From contig CM057830.1 of the NCBI GenBank assembly GCA_030068075.1, positions 26,940,247-27,004,246 on the forward strand: a DNA stretch of 64,000 nucleotides. The letters run 5' to 3'. Below are positions 10,398 through 21,599 of this stretch, in pieces. The notes beneath the pieces are model-generated. The model was not told the origin of the DNA. It made no database searches and saw only the letters and a program-made list of their open reading frames with translations. A program made the translations under genes and the position numbers. Numbering within the stretch: position 1 is the stretch's first letter; every line of letters starts with the position of its first letter. The DNA comes from Paguma larvata. Its lineage: Eukaryota; Chordata; Mammalia; Carnivora; Viverridae.

Positions 10398-11912
10398 GGG
10401 ACCAAGAGGCCATGGCCCTGGTGGCGATGCCCAGGGTGAAGAAGTCAGGCCCAAGGCCCAGGCGGCCCGGAGCCTGGAACCCCGCTGGCGGTCAGAGGTG
10501 TCCTAAGGCAAGTATTAGACCTGAGGGCATAAAAGTTATGGCTTTTCATCTCCTCACTTTGTTTGGCCCTAAGAGGATGGCTGGTTAGCCAGTGATGGGT
10601 AAGATCCCTCAGAGGGGAGACAACCTAAGACAGGCACAGCCGCAAAAGGGCCATCAGGAGGTAAATTCATGCCAGGCCTACGATAAGAACATTGGGTCTG
10701 TAAGAATCCCTACACTCAGGCGATGATAATATTGAAGAAAATTCCCTGCTAACAGCAGCTGCAGGGTGAAGTAGAAAAGGGTCTTATGGCATCCCCTCCG
10801 CTAGCCAATTAATGCTGATGGTTTTATTCCTATTAACAGGTTTAGAATATAGAGAGACATAATGTTGATCATCATGAAAATAATAAGAAAATAATTTAGG
10901 AGGCTTTAGTTTGTCTCAGGTAATATAGAAATAATTCAAAAATAAAATAGGGGGGGACTTGGGTGGCTCAGTCGGTTAAGTGGCTGACTTCAGCTCAGGT
11001 CATGATCTCGCAGTCTGAGTTCGAGCCCCATGTCAGGCTCTGTGGTGACAGCTCAGAACCTGGAGCCTGCTTCAGATTCTGTATCTCCCTCTCTTTCTGC
11101 CCTTCCCCTGCTCACACTCTGTCTCTATGTCTCTCAAAAATAAATAAATGTTAAAAAATAAATAAATAAAATAAAATAAATCTCTAATTGTTCTATTAAA
11201 CCTAAAAGTGCAGCCCGACCCTCAGAAATGTGGTCATTACTGTAATTTTCAGGTTAAGACATTATTAATGGCCAGGAGATAATAAATAATCTTAGATAGT
11301 AACTTCAGAGAAAAACAGGTTTTTCACACAATCCTCTAATTGTAGTTAGAGCCTTTAACTGATACCTGTATACTTTGTTCTTATCCTTCCAACCCATAAA
11401 TTTCACCAGAATGTATCCATTAGTTATCCTTTGACTGCAGGTGTGCTGTTTTTTTTACCCTCCTATACTAACTCTTTAAACAATCTATCTAACCTTGAGA
11501 AACAAGGGTTCTTTGAAGTTTTATGGGATGTAAAGTTTGTTTTAATCAGTTTCTTTTATTTTTACTAAGAACCTTGAGAAATTGGAATGATTTCATCCTG
11601 GCAATCTTTGCAGGATGTGTGCTTGCTGTGTTTAGAGAAAATGCATAAAAACCCTAAAGAAAAAATAAACTTGGAGCAGTCCACATAAGAGGCTCTCTCT
11701 GTGTCGTTGGTCTTCTCTTGTCTTTATGTTTTCTGTCTCGGCCCTTACATAGGGAGCCCTGGACCAGTCCTGATACGAGGCTGACTCCAAGAGACTGACT
11801 TCGCATCATCTCTCACGCCTAGACTAACCCTCACTCAGGTGAAACCCTGGACCAGACGGAAGCCCTGAAGTAGGAGCTGGCCTCCTCTCAGGGTAGACTC
11901 CGGCAACCTCTC
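10398..11912 (+). mobile_element. Probable endogenous retrovirus/LTR-retroelement remnant, split by a SINE
   Basis: This block is much more GC-rich and more ordered than its AT-rich surroundings. It holds a polyadenylation-type AATAAA at 11663-11668. About 35-80 bases later comes a GT-rich stretch (GTGTCGTTGGTCTTCTC, then TCTGTCTCGGCCCTTACA), which looks like the R-U5 end of an LTR. After that end the motif CCCTGGACCAG occurs twice (11757 and 11846). No gag, pol or env frame is open. I cannot define both LTR ends or a TSD, and the class is unassigned. A sense SINE sits at 10950-11180. Confidence 0.5.
10950..11180 (+). mobile_element. CAN-SINE inserted in the LTR-like element
   Basis: The head GACTTGGGTGGCTCAG leads into CAGTCGGTTAAGTGGCTGAC. 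The core, CT-rich block and an (AAAT)n/(AAAAT)n tail follow. The flanks are A/T-rich, so the TSD is ambiguous. The frame at 10963-11154 is the SINE translated. Confidence 0.9.
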
Positions 11913-11914
11913 AG

Positions 11915-13435
11915 TTTTATTTAGTAAAAAAATATCTTGTTTCTCTATTAATCCATTTGAGATTTATTTTGGTATAAAAAAGGTCTAATAAGAAACATGT
12001 AATATTTTACTATTTACGTACACAAATTTCTCAGTGTCACTACTGCATAATTTTTTACTAATTTATGAAGTTTTTATTATAAAGGCAATTGTTTGTGTTA
12101 TTTTTATATTACAAATAAAGAAAGGACACTCTGATTTTGATTCATCCTGCAATCAACTATAATTCACTGATTTTCCTGAACTGATTTTGTAGTTATTGAG
12201 TCACTAAGTATCTGAGAATGTTTATAACCTTTACAAATACATAACAAACCAATGAATTTAATGCTTGTTCACCCATTAAACTTTAGACACTGCTTCAATG
12301 TTTTCTGTTGTGACTGTTATGGAGAAGTCTGAGACCTACTGATTTTTGTCCTAAAATACACATCTATTTTTGCTTTCTGTATTTGTTTGTTAGATATTTG
12401 CAGAGATAGAAATTTTTTAAGTACTAGGATAATGCCTCAAAACACTAAAGAACAGTGTTTTCTGTTTTTTTGTTTGTTTTTTGTTTTGTTTTTTTCTTTT
12501 GTTTTCCCCCCAGTTCAATTTAGTTTTCCCTTCCATTGCTTGTGGTTTTATCTCTGGGCAGCACAACTGTATGTTATAACACTCTCCCTTCCCCCCACCC
12601 CACAACCACCTTACTTTCAGGTTTATATTCCCTTTTTGTCTGCATTACAAAGGGATTAGTTCTTCAATTCTATCCTCTACAGACCCAATTTTCTTTGGTG
12701 TTATTTCTGTTATAAGCACTCGACAGAGTTCTTAATTTCAGTATTGTCAGCTTCTTTCCAATCTTTAATTTTATTAAAGTTTCTTTTACTGCCCACTTGT
12801 ATTTTGCATGATTATGTCTTCAATATAGGACTTCTATATGGTATTTTTAAATTCATTCATGGAACCCAAGTTTAGATATCATTGGAATAGACTGATCTTT
12901 TTCCAAGTTTTATTTCTAAAGACTTAAGATGTTTTAGGTTTCTAAACCTCTGAGTTTTTTTCATGGACATTAGACTGCTTTTGTTTTTTTCTTTCCTCTA
13001 TCCATCCTTCCCTACAGTATAGTGGAAGACATCCAGACATTCTGTTGGCCCATCTTAGCAACATTCCTGGTGCCACTCACTCCCAACAAACGTTGATAAA
13101 ATCCTGTCTTTAAGTCAAGGATGGAATGTAGGTGGATGCACACATCTTCTAGACCAATTAGGGACTCAAGTAGAGGTTTATCACCAAGATTTTGTGGAGC
13201 TGATGTAGAACCGTTCCTAAAGTTCTAAAACTAGGGTAAGTATTCTTTTACACTGTGCACTGTGAATCTATAGTTCTTGGAGATGCACTAGGCCATTCCA
13301 AGAACTATCAGGGGCGTTGATTAGTGCGGTGCTGGTGCTCCTGCCTCCAAATTATAGAAGTGGAGCATCTAACAGTATCTAACGGAGCATGCTGCCCCAA
13401 ATCTCTATCCATCGCCTCATTACTTTTTTTTTTTT
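11915..13435. other. No gene recognised; possible antisense LINE around 12650-12990
   Basis: AT-rich sequence. The 90-codon frame at 12387-12659 is driven by T-runs (poly-Phe/Leu), with a reciprocal Lys/Gln-rich frame on the other strand. Around 12650-12990 the plus strand faintly resembles the reverse of an L1 ORF1 coiled-coil region. That is a weak call. Confidence 0.35.
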
Positions 13436-13444
13436 TTAAATTCG

Positions 13445-13555
13445 GGATGCGATCTGTAGTTTGGACTCAGGTTGGAATTCTACATTTCTAACAAGCTCCT
13501 AGGTGACCATGATGCTACATTTCTGTAGATCACACTTGAAGACACTGAGCAGTGA
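13445..13555 (+). mobile_element. MER5-like hAT DNA transposon relic
   Basis: The segment reads GGAATTCTACATTTCTAACA, then AGCTCCTAGGTGACCATGATG and a diverged ACACTTGAAGACACTG end. This order matches the 3' half of MER5-type non-autonomous hAT elements. Only part of the element is present. Confidence 0.55.
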
Positions 13556-13559
13556 GAGT

Positions 13560-15938
13560 GTTTCAGTCATTTCAGCTCTGCTTTAACTTGCTACATATCG
13601 AATCTGGGTATGGTTCCATACGACACTTCCTCGAAGCCTCTCTGCCCTGTTTCTCTCATCTTCAACAATTCCACCCAACAACAACCTAGGAAATATCTAG
13701 TATGTTTTCATTAATCTCTCTTCCTTTTTACTAGCTACTGTGGTTTCTATTGTGGAAACTAACAGTCCTGAACAATACAGTCTTCCCCAAGTACTTCATT
13801 TTTAATACAAAAACTGTTTTTCTCTTTTAAACAAGAACACAAATCTATTATAATATAAAACACTACATTTTTGTATTAGAACGCATACTGATTTCAGGAG
13901 CAAGAGAGGGACACTGAACAGATGAAGTAGTTTGTGCCCATGCTTAGTTTCCGACAGTCTGTGAAAGAGGATTAAAAAAATATAAGAAAAAATTGCTTCT
14001 AATTGCTTATGGTATAAACAATAAAGGAAAATAATTTGATGTATTTCCATGTATAAAATTCATGAGAGACGAGTTGAGTCTGCCTGCCATTGTATAATGC
14101 CTTTTTTTTCCCTGAGAAGGGGCATTCTGCATTGTTAAGGGCAGTAAGGACAGGAAACATAGTAACTTTCTTTGTTTTGCAATAATATTGATGGGTTCTT
14201 GACTTCCAGTTCTAGTTTGCCTTTCTGAAATTGGCAAAAAATAAAATTTTAGATTGCTTAAAAATCAGCAGACTCAAACTCTGTCTACAACAATGTTTCT
14301 ACAATTCCATCTGTAATGATTTTATACATAAAATGCATACCATAGTAATTTTGCAAACCAAATCATAAGCACTTCTTTTTGTGTTTTGAAAAATAACCAA
14401 GTAGCTTTAGGGGGGGAAAAAAGCAATAAAGGTATTAGCATTTTTTTAAGTTTTTTCCTCAACATTTCTCTGTTAAATATTTTCTGGCATTTTTCCCTCC
14501 CACAATGGAACAGAGAGCCTTTTCTGTGCCTTGGGATTTTCCTGAAATTCTGTTACTTCTAGCCAAAAATCAAAGGAATGGAAAATACAGGAGAAATATT
14601 TCTGAGGTGGTGAACAGTGATTTCCTGCAATGAAAATAAAGGACAGAAGATACTTATTATCTTAACACTTCACTCAGCTCACGCCTACCTTCACTTTTCC
14701 TTAAGTCATGTGTGACAGACAACTTAGAAAAAAATTAGAATGCATCTACTCTTGCTTTTAAAAGGTAGTCATCAGTAACATCTTCTCCAAATTCTTATAG
14801 CTCTTTTGAACACATAAGTAAGATATTTAGGGCAAAATTCATATTAAAGAAGTCATCTGTATACAGCGAAGAATCAGGTCCTAGTTGAAACTAACACAAT
14901 TTAACAGTTCTAAAATTCTAAGAAAGAAATTACAGGGGAAAATATTAAATCATCTATGTATGCCTATTATGGCTATTTTTCTCAAAGGAAACTGCAATTT
15001 TACTTTTAGGCAAAAGGTTCACTTTACAGGTTATGTTCTTTTCTCTTATTTTTGAGGTACACCTTCTATAATGACTCCAGAATTGTTTTTGCATTTTGCT
15101 ATATATCAAGGAACATTAAAATAGGAAGTTTGATAAGCAATGAAGATACACATTGTGCTTCTTATTCTGATAGGAAATGGTAAGAAACATTTCATTTATG
15201 ATTCCTCTATAGTAGTACTCTATGAAATATATGCTAAGACCACCTCCCCCATAGATACTTCCATTTAAGGAAGGTTTGTACCTAATGGACTATGTTTTAT
15301 CACTGATTCATCTTAAGGTCTCTCTTAAGTATGTATTCTGTGCAAAACACCTACACATAAAATCCCATCTTCAGATTAAAGACAAAAATTTCTGCCTAGA
15401 AATAGTCTCACCTAATTTAAGAAAGAAACTATATTTGGGGGCCAATGAGGAATTTGTCTCCATTAGACCCTATCTCAGTCTTCAGATACCTAGAAATAGG
15501 AGAGAAAATCACACAAAAGCAAGAGGCATTCACAGGGAGAGGCAGAGTGAAATATTACTTAGTTTTGTGGACATTTTAATGGGTGTTTTTATCTTAACTC
15601 CTTTAACTAAAAGCACTCGCACTTAAAGGAATGTGAACATATTTTCCATTTCTTTGATATTTGATTTCTACTACAATGTTGAGTATCAAAAGGAGGCCCA
15701 GGAAATGCCCACAAAATGTGCAGGAAAAGCTTTATAGTTCCATGAAACTGTAAAACAGAGATTTTTGGATCCAAAAAGGGCAAACAGACACAGGTCAAAC
15801 ATGTACGCAGACTTTTTTCCCCAAATACGAAAACTCTGGGCCAAAATTCTTACCGAGTAATGACCGACAATGAGTACTCTTAATTTCTTACTAATGTTAC
15901 TAAGAGATAGTAACAAACTCAGAAATAGTAGATCTAAA
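13560..15938. other. No gene recognised in about 2.4 kb
   Basis: This is unique-looking AT-rich sequence. Frames reach 116 codons (15276-15626) and 82 codons (13802-14050, minus) without recognisable domains. The 116-codon frame has no homology I can name and no splice or promoter context. I do not call it a gene. Confidence 0.4.
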
Positions 15939-15940
15939 GG

Positions 15941-16155
15941 TTATTTTAAGTGTATTTATCTTGAGAGAAGGATAGAAACCACGTGCACATGGGGGAGGGG
16001 CAAGGACAGAGAAGGAGACAGAGAATCCGAAACAGGCTCCTTGCTGTCAGTACAGCACCCAATGCAGATGCAGGATCGAGCCCACAAATGGGAGAACATG
16101 ACCTCAGCAGACGCCAAGAGCAGGCTGCTTAATCAAATGAGCCACACACGTGCCC
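15941..16155 (-). mobile_element. CAN-SINE, antisense, diverged
   Basis: Plus-strand text shows CAGGCTCCTTGCTGTCAGTA, GAACATGACCTCAGCAGACG and the reversed head GAGCCACACACGTGCCC. The 143-codon frame at 15870-16301 runs across this SINE and is not a gene. Confidence 0.85.
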
Positions 16156-16315
16156 ATAAACACAATTTTGTAAGAATCTTTAGTAAAGAAGTTCTATTAG
16201 CAGTTGGAGCAGTTTATTCAATTCACCTTTTAAAGATAGTAAGTAAAATATGTCGAGCCAAAAGAATCAAGTTTTTGTGTTTAAATGGATTAGTATTCTA
16301 AAGATGGATATAATT

Positions 16316-16486
16316 TGGGGTGCCTGGAAGGCTCAGTCAGTTAGGTGTCCTACTTGGGCTCAGGTCATGACCTCTCCGTTTGTGAGATGAAGCCTCCCAT
16401 CTGACTTTGTGTGAAAGCTCAGAACCTGGATCCTGTTTCAGATTCTGTGTCTCCCTCTCACTTGCCCCTCTCCCCCACACACTTTG

Positions 16487-16541
<55 letters not shown>

Positions 16542-16562
16542 AATAAACATTAAAAAAATTTT
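16316..16562 (+). mobile_element. CAN-SINE with (TC)n microsatellite
   Basis: The head GGGGTGCCTGGAAGGCTCAG, the core GGCTCAGGTCATGACCTC, a TC run and an ACATTAAAAAAATTTT tail are visible. The flanks AAGATGGATATAAT (16301) and AAGATGGATACGAT (16563) are a TSD with two mismatches. Confidence 0.93.
16495..16538 (+). repeat. (TC)n microsatellite in a SINE
   Basis: About 21 uninterrupted TC units expanded from the SINE's own CT-rich region. On the minus strand it reads as Arg-Glu repeats, which explains the 67-codon frame at 16337-16540. Confidence 0.95.
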
Positions 16563-16839
16563 AAGATGGATACGATTTTTCTTTCATCCAACTTCTGATA
16601 GTGTAACTACAAACGAACTCAAGTATCATTTTCTTCAGAAGCCTTGTTTCCAATTAGGCACAACTTTTCTTTTTCCTCCAATTTTACTTTGTAACTTTAA
16701 TGATACATCATATTCTCTCCTGTAGCGTTTCTATTGTTATTTTCCTACTCAACAATCAGCTCCCTGAAGGAGGTCACTGATCTGATTCTTTACTGCATTT
16801 CTGGATCACCTGGTTATCCTAGATTTCACCTATAGCCAA

Positions 16840-17150
16840 GATCTATTTCTCCCTACCTTACACCTATGCCGTGTGTTATGTAACTCTGAATTTCCCTGCA
16901 GTCCTGAGCAGGAAAATATGCCGTCAGTTGATCTTGTACTCGTTTATGATACTTGCTTTGACGAAATGGGTATTAACCAAACCTGCTCTAAGCAGAGGCT
17001 TAAAACAAACTTGCACATGGGGCTTTCTCTCTCTTCTGACTCTGCCATTGACTCGAAAACATGTCCAGGTTTACTTGTTAGACAATAGAGGCACGTAGAG
17101 CAGAGCTAGGTCGTCAAAATCCTCAAGGCCAGCCTAGTTAAAAATGATAG
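16840..17150 (+). mobile_element. Old LTR-type (MaLR-like) repeat relic
   Basis: Diverged but ordered motifs are present: ACTTGCTTTGACGAAATGGG, AAGCAGAGGCTTAAAACA, AACTTGCACATGGGGC, TTTCTCTCTCTTCTGACTCT and GCACGTAGAGCAGAGCTAGG. I recognise this order from an abundant old mammalian repeat of probable LTR origin, but I do not assign the family. The two 71-75 codon frames here are incidental. Confidence 0.5.
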
Positions 17151-17604
17151 CCAAGTACCCTTCAGATGTATGCAAATGCCCACTTAATGGTGCAGAGATG
17201 CCCAAATGATCCTGACTTAGAAGTGCTAAACCCTTCAGGCAAATAATAAAGGTTTCCTTGAAGCCAAGTTTTATCATGGTTTGCTCCAAAGTCATAAGTA
17301 ACAAATATTGTAGTAGATGTTGTAAATAGTCTGTGCTAAAATAATAAAAAATTAAAAATATCTTTTATCTGAAAATATGTCTTAGAAAACAACACGGATG
17401 TACTAACTACACAGAGCTACCAAACCTAGCCAAATCTTTGCATTTGACTGAATTTGAATTGCTTGCCAGTACTGTATAATATAGTATGGCTCAGGCACCT
17501 TCAATTACAGGGATATGCAAATACATTGTTCTGACCAGGGTACTTAACACCTTGGATACACTCATGGATTTCAGGGTGGGGAAGTAACTTAATAAGGGAC
17601 AGGG

Positions 17605-17848
17605 TTGCTTTGTTTTGATGTATAGTAATAGAAATTTTTTTGGAGGGTATATTTGGGATCTCTGATTTACTGGTGTATCTTCCTTGAAATGGCAAAAGTT
17701 TTTTTTTCATATATTTTTTGTTCTTTGTCCCATTAATGATAAACCAATGGATGCAGGTGATAATAGGACATGATGAAAAGATAATAGATGTTTTCTACAC
17801 AAATCTATGGCTGAAGTGGAGAATGTAGAAATATGGCCAAAGTCTAAG
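17605..17848 (+). repeat. Member of a two-copy inverted repeat (partner at 40860-41025)
   Basis: Bases 17708-17823 are the exact reverse complement of 40881-40996 by eye (about 116 bp with no difference seen). A further 20 bp or so (ATGTATAGTAATAGAAATTT, from 17619) also matches the partner, but here it is separated from the main block by about 70 extra bases. The family is unknown. It matches none of the repeat types I recognise elsewhere in the window. Confidence 0.85.
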
Positions 17849-18713
17849 AAGAAATACAATATATTATAGAGTTATAGACTACAATCAGAGACAAGATGAG
17901 GAATGAAAATGTAGAAAGATCATCAATGGGAGTAAAGATGAGAAACCCACAGAACGACTTGTCATGTTACCATTTCGGGCACTGTATCTGGCCTTGACTG
18001 AATTCTGTTTTCAGTTTTGTGGCTAATACATCCTCCTATTTCAATGAGCAATTTTCTAAGTGATGAGTATCACTGAAAAAAAATGGGTGATTTTCAGTAA
18101 AATGATTTGCAGCCCTATCCTTCACACCATGACACATTCACAATGTATTATGTGCCAGGCTAAGTTCAAAGGACTAGTCCCTTGCCAAAGTTTCAATTTC
18201 AACCCCTTACATTTGTGATTAGAAGAGTTAAGTACAGGAAAGATAAACTGTGATGCAAAAAAAGAAAAAAACAGTATGAGACAGATAAAAACACAGTTCA
18301 GCCCCAGAATCATAAAACATAACTGACTGATGCAGGGTCTAGGAAGGCACGTATGAAATATTTCACCAGAACAATTTTATAATCTAGTTGCACAGAAAAA
18401 CACTATAAATCCATGAACTAACTTAAGAAGAATACAAGGTTACATGCTTTAAAGGATTTCTTCTTGGGTAAGAGAGTATGAAAATTGTACACCTTCAGTG
18501 TAATGGGAGAGAAAAATAAACAGAATTTGATGTGGGCTATATAATAGAAACACAGATATAATATTGATTCCCAGTACCACAACTTGATTTCTAATACCAT
18601 TCTCCAACAAAAGGAACAACGGTCTCTTGTAGAAATGGCTTAGTCTAGGTATGCTTGGGGTGGGGACTATTTAAGATGAGCTTCGAAACACAAAATAAAC
18701 AAGTGTTGCCCCA

Positions 18714-18744
18714 AACACACACACACACACACACACGCGCGCGC
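18714..18744 (+). repeat. (CA)n(CG)n microsatellite
   Basis: About 11 CA units run directly into four CG units. Alternating purine-pyrimidine tracts of this kind can adopt the Z-DNA form. Confidence 0.9.
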
Positions 18745-18830
18745 AGATGTGGGCATGTCAAGGGAAACAGGAACCAAGTAAAAGAGCTTCAGATAGTCAA
18801 GAATTGAATCATTTGGGCAATATATTGGAA

Positions 18831-18953
18831 TCACCTGTGTGGTTCAGTTAGTTAAGCATCCAACTCTTCATTTTGGCTCAGATCATCATCTCACAGTCAG
18901 CAGATTCAAGCCCCACAATGGGCTCGGGCGTGGGTGTGGGTGTTTCTCAGATT
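18831..18953 (+). mobile_element. CAN-SINE, 5' half only
   Basis: The head TCACCTGTGTGGTTCAG, AAGCATCCAACTCTTC and the core GGCTCAGATCATCATCTCAC are present. After GATTCAAGCCCCAC the sequence becomes a short GTGGGTGT repeat and stops. The CT-rich part and tail are missing where the MER2-like element begins. Confidence 0.8.
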
Positions 18954-18956
18954 ATA

Positions 18957-19254
18957 GTTGACCTTTGAATAATGACTCCCCCCACAACAGAAAATCCACA
19001 TTTAACTTTTTAGTCCCCCCCAAAACAACTATTAGCATCCTCTCCTTGACAGTAAGCCTGCACAGTAACATCAACACTTAACAAATATTTTATTATATGT
19101 ATTATATACCGTATTATTACAGTAATGTAAAGTAGGTAAAATATTAAGAAAATCATAAGGAAAATAAAAAACACAATACTGTACTGTATTTATTTAACAA
19201 TCTCCATAGAAGTAGACTCCGCAGTTCAAACTCATGTTGTTCAAGGGGCAACTG
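18957..19254 (+). mobile_element. MER2-like Tigger DNA transposon
   Basis: The left end GTTGACCTTTGAATAATG pairs with the right end, whose reverse complement is CAGTTGCCCCTTGAACAAC. Both lie between TA dinucleotides (18955-18956 and 19255-19256), the expected TcMar target duplication. At about 300 bp it is close to the size of the non-autonomous MER2 element. An internal palindromic AT-rich region (19085-19135) fits. Confidence 0.8.
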
Positions 19255-19264
19255 TATAAAGAAA

Positions 19265-20035
19265 TTTTTAACATATATCCATGACTCCAAAATTATCCAA
19301 ATGGCTAAATAAATAAATGAGGGAGAACGGAGTAATATCCCATGTAGAATTTAAAAAAAATTGATGTGCATTATTTCATCTTTAAGGAGGTGGAAACTAA
19401 TTCCTCATTCAGTGTGGGATGCTCTCAATGATGTTCTCTCAAAGAGAACAGGATGGGAAAGGGCAAAAAGAGTAGCCATGCAGTGAAGAAACCAGACCAG
19501 CACTACCTCAAGAAGGGTGATCAAGGGCAACATTAATGGGGAGAAGTCATGATGACAGAATGTACCCTCGATAGAAGATGAAAATGGCATTTTACCTGTG
19601 TGACACCACCCCCAAAACCCAAGATCCTAGTCTAACTGTGAGAAAAACATCAGACAAATCCCCATTTAGGAATAATATCCCAACTCCATACCTTACCCGT
19701 ACTTCTCAAAGTTGTCAAGATAATATAAGTGAAGTCTGAGAAACTGCCACAGCCAGGAGTAGTCTAAGGAGATGTACTAAGTAACTGTAATGTGATACCT
19801 TGTATGGAATCCTCGAACAACAAAGGACAACTGGCCACAAGTGAGGAAATTTGAACAAAATATGGACTTAATAATCACGTATAGTGTCTTATCTGTGACA
19901 AATGTACCCCACTAATATAAGAAATAAACAGGGAAAACTGAATATGAGTTACATGGGAACTCTCTGTAATAGCTTTACAGGTTTTCTATACATCTAAAAT
20001 TTCTCTAGAATGCAAAGTATGTATAAAAATACAAT
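19265..20035 (+). mobile_element. Ancient LINE-1 (L1ME-like) 3' UTR/3' end
   Basis: The sequence contains CTGTGAGAAAAACATCAGAC, TTGTCAAGATAATATAAG, and near the end CAGGGAAAACTGAATATGAG followed by GGGAACTCTCTGTAATAGC and TAAAATTTCTCTAGAATGC. These are hallmarks of the 3' end of old L1 subfamilies. No coding remains. The 61-codon minus-strand frame at 19405-19590 is incidental. Confidence 0.6.
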
Positions 20036-20064
20036 TCCATGGAAGCTCAGGGTAGAGTGTGACT

Positions 20065-20650
20065 ATCTGCCTGGGAGGGATCAGTTCAAAGAAGAGCTTT
20101 TTCTTGTACCCCAGCTAAGTTTTCAGAGGTGGTAAAATTTGAGTTTCGTTTCAAAAGATGAATTAGAACCTCCCACAGAAAGAAGGAAACCACAGGCAGA
20201 AAGAAGAGCAAGAACAGATGTTTAGAGGCAGCTGAGAACATGGGTGGTCTAGACAAGGAGGACATATGACCACCAGATTTGTGAAGGCTGCTGTAAAGAT
20301 GAGGAAACTGTGCAACTAGAAAACAACAACAAACAAACTGTGCCACGATAAGGAGTTTACATTTTATCCCGGCTACAGTAGGCTAGTGAGAGATTGAAGC
20401 AGAGGTGGAGACTTTGTCTCTTTTGAGGATAGTAATGCTCAAGGCACTGATGAACATGATGTGAGAACAATCTGGAGGCTCAAATCCATTCAGAAAGTTG
20501 GTATTGTCTTCTGAGGGAGAGGGACAGAGGATGTGGTACCACTGGGCTAGATTTGGGAGTCATTTCATTAACAGCGTTCATAGGATTTGGTGGCAATCTG
20601 AATGGCAAACGTGAGTGAAGAGAAATAAGTAAGCTTAAGAGGATTCTGAA
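20065..20650 (-). mobile_element. LINE-2 (L2) relic, antisense
   Basis: On the plus strand I see AAGGAGTTTACATTTTATCC near 20351 and AGAGGTGGAGACTTTG. An arrangement of AGGCAGAAAGAAGAGCAAGAAC and similar blocks matches a reversed L2 3' region. On the minus strand this gives L2 sense order. It is diverged. The 124-codon frame at 20480-20854 partly overlaps it and has no L2 protein motif I can identify. Confidence 0.5.
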
Positions 20651-20654
20651 TTTC

Positions 20655-21385
20655 CCAGTTTGGTTTACCAAGTAGACAGTACTACAGTTATCTGAGGGAA
20701 ACAAGAGGGACGATAATGGTTTAAGTCGAAAACAATAGAAGCAACTGCAAAGTCTTGTTAGGAGACCCATAAGGTTTGTTTCTTTGATATGCTTTTCAAT
20801 TTTTTCACTCATATTTCTGTGCCTACATGTTGGATAGCATTCATTTTCATTCACTGTCTAAAATTAATTTCAACAAGCAGTTTTTGAAGTAACTGCAGGT
20901 CAAGAAAAAACCTCATCTTTCCCATCAAACTTTGGCCTTCTGTGGAGGTCACGAACTTCAGAGTCTGTATTCTAGGACTTATATAAGTGTACCTTAATTA
21001 CAAACAGTATTCCAATCCAACACGCAACCTACTTTCCCTAGACTGGCAGGGGAGGGTCTGGGTCAAATACTAGGGTACATTGCCTGGATTGCTATCATAT
21101 CCTTACAATCCTGTAATTTAGGGTTTGTTAGTTTATCTCTCAACTTCCCGCTTTTTCTTATGTCATAAACAGATCAACTTATAACTGGCTGTTTAGGTCA
21201 TTACAACATGGATAGGAACACACTAATTGCTCATTAAATATTAGACATTTATTACTACTTTCATTAATCTTCCTTGAAATTTCCTTCTTTGGCAGAAAGA
21301 AGACTTAGAGCAATAAAGCAAAACATTTTGACAGTTTCCTAATATAAAATGTACTTCCATATACAAAGAACTGTGAACTTTTCTA
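20655..21385. other. No gene recognised
   Basis: Unique-looking sequence. Apart from the tail of the 124-codon minus-strand frame (20480-20854) there is nothing to report. Confidence 0.4.
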
Positions 21386-21389
21386 ACAG

Positions 21390-21545
21390 TCCTATTCAAA
21401 GCAGAAAATGGGTTGTATTTTCTCCAATTTATAGGTATAGAAATTGAAGCTCAGAGTACCTAAGGTACTAATCCAAAGTTACAACAAGAGGAAGTTTTGA
21501 AGCCAGGCAGAGACCCTATGCCTTTTGGGTCTCATTCTACCCGCA
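21390..21545 (-). mobile_element. MIR SINE relic, antisense
   Basis: The plus strand reads CCAATTTATAGGTATAGAAA, TTGAAGCTCAGAGTACCTAA, then TTACAACAAGAGGAAG and AAGCCAGGCAGAGACC. This is the reversed central and tRNA-side order of MIR. Confidence 0.7.
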
Positions 21546-21599
21546 GTCTCTCCAGGTTAGAATTTTTCCCTGTTTTAATAGTAACTGAATAGTAATACA

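Noticed and set aside
10398..10500. CpG island promoter
   Set aside because: The GC-rich patch is only about 100 bp and belongs to the LTR-like block.
15276..15626. 116-codon frame in unique sequence
   Set aside because: No recognisable domain, no start context or splice sites that stand out. Single-exon chance frame remains the simplest reading.
15870..16301. 143-codon frame
   Set aside because: It runs through an antisense SINE (15941-16155) and carries the SINE's translated signature.
17756..17815. Possible C/D-box small nucleolar RNA in the 116-bp duplicated segment (ATGATGA followed 40 bases later by CTGA)
   Set aside because: The box spacing is too short, I see no D' and C' boxes, and the bases outside the boxes do not pair into a terminal stem.
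20480..20854. 124-codon minus-strand frame
   Set aside because: It partly overlaps antisense L2-like sequence. There is no domain, signal peptide or splice context, and the length is possible by chance.
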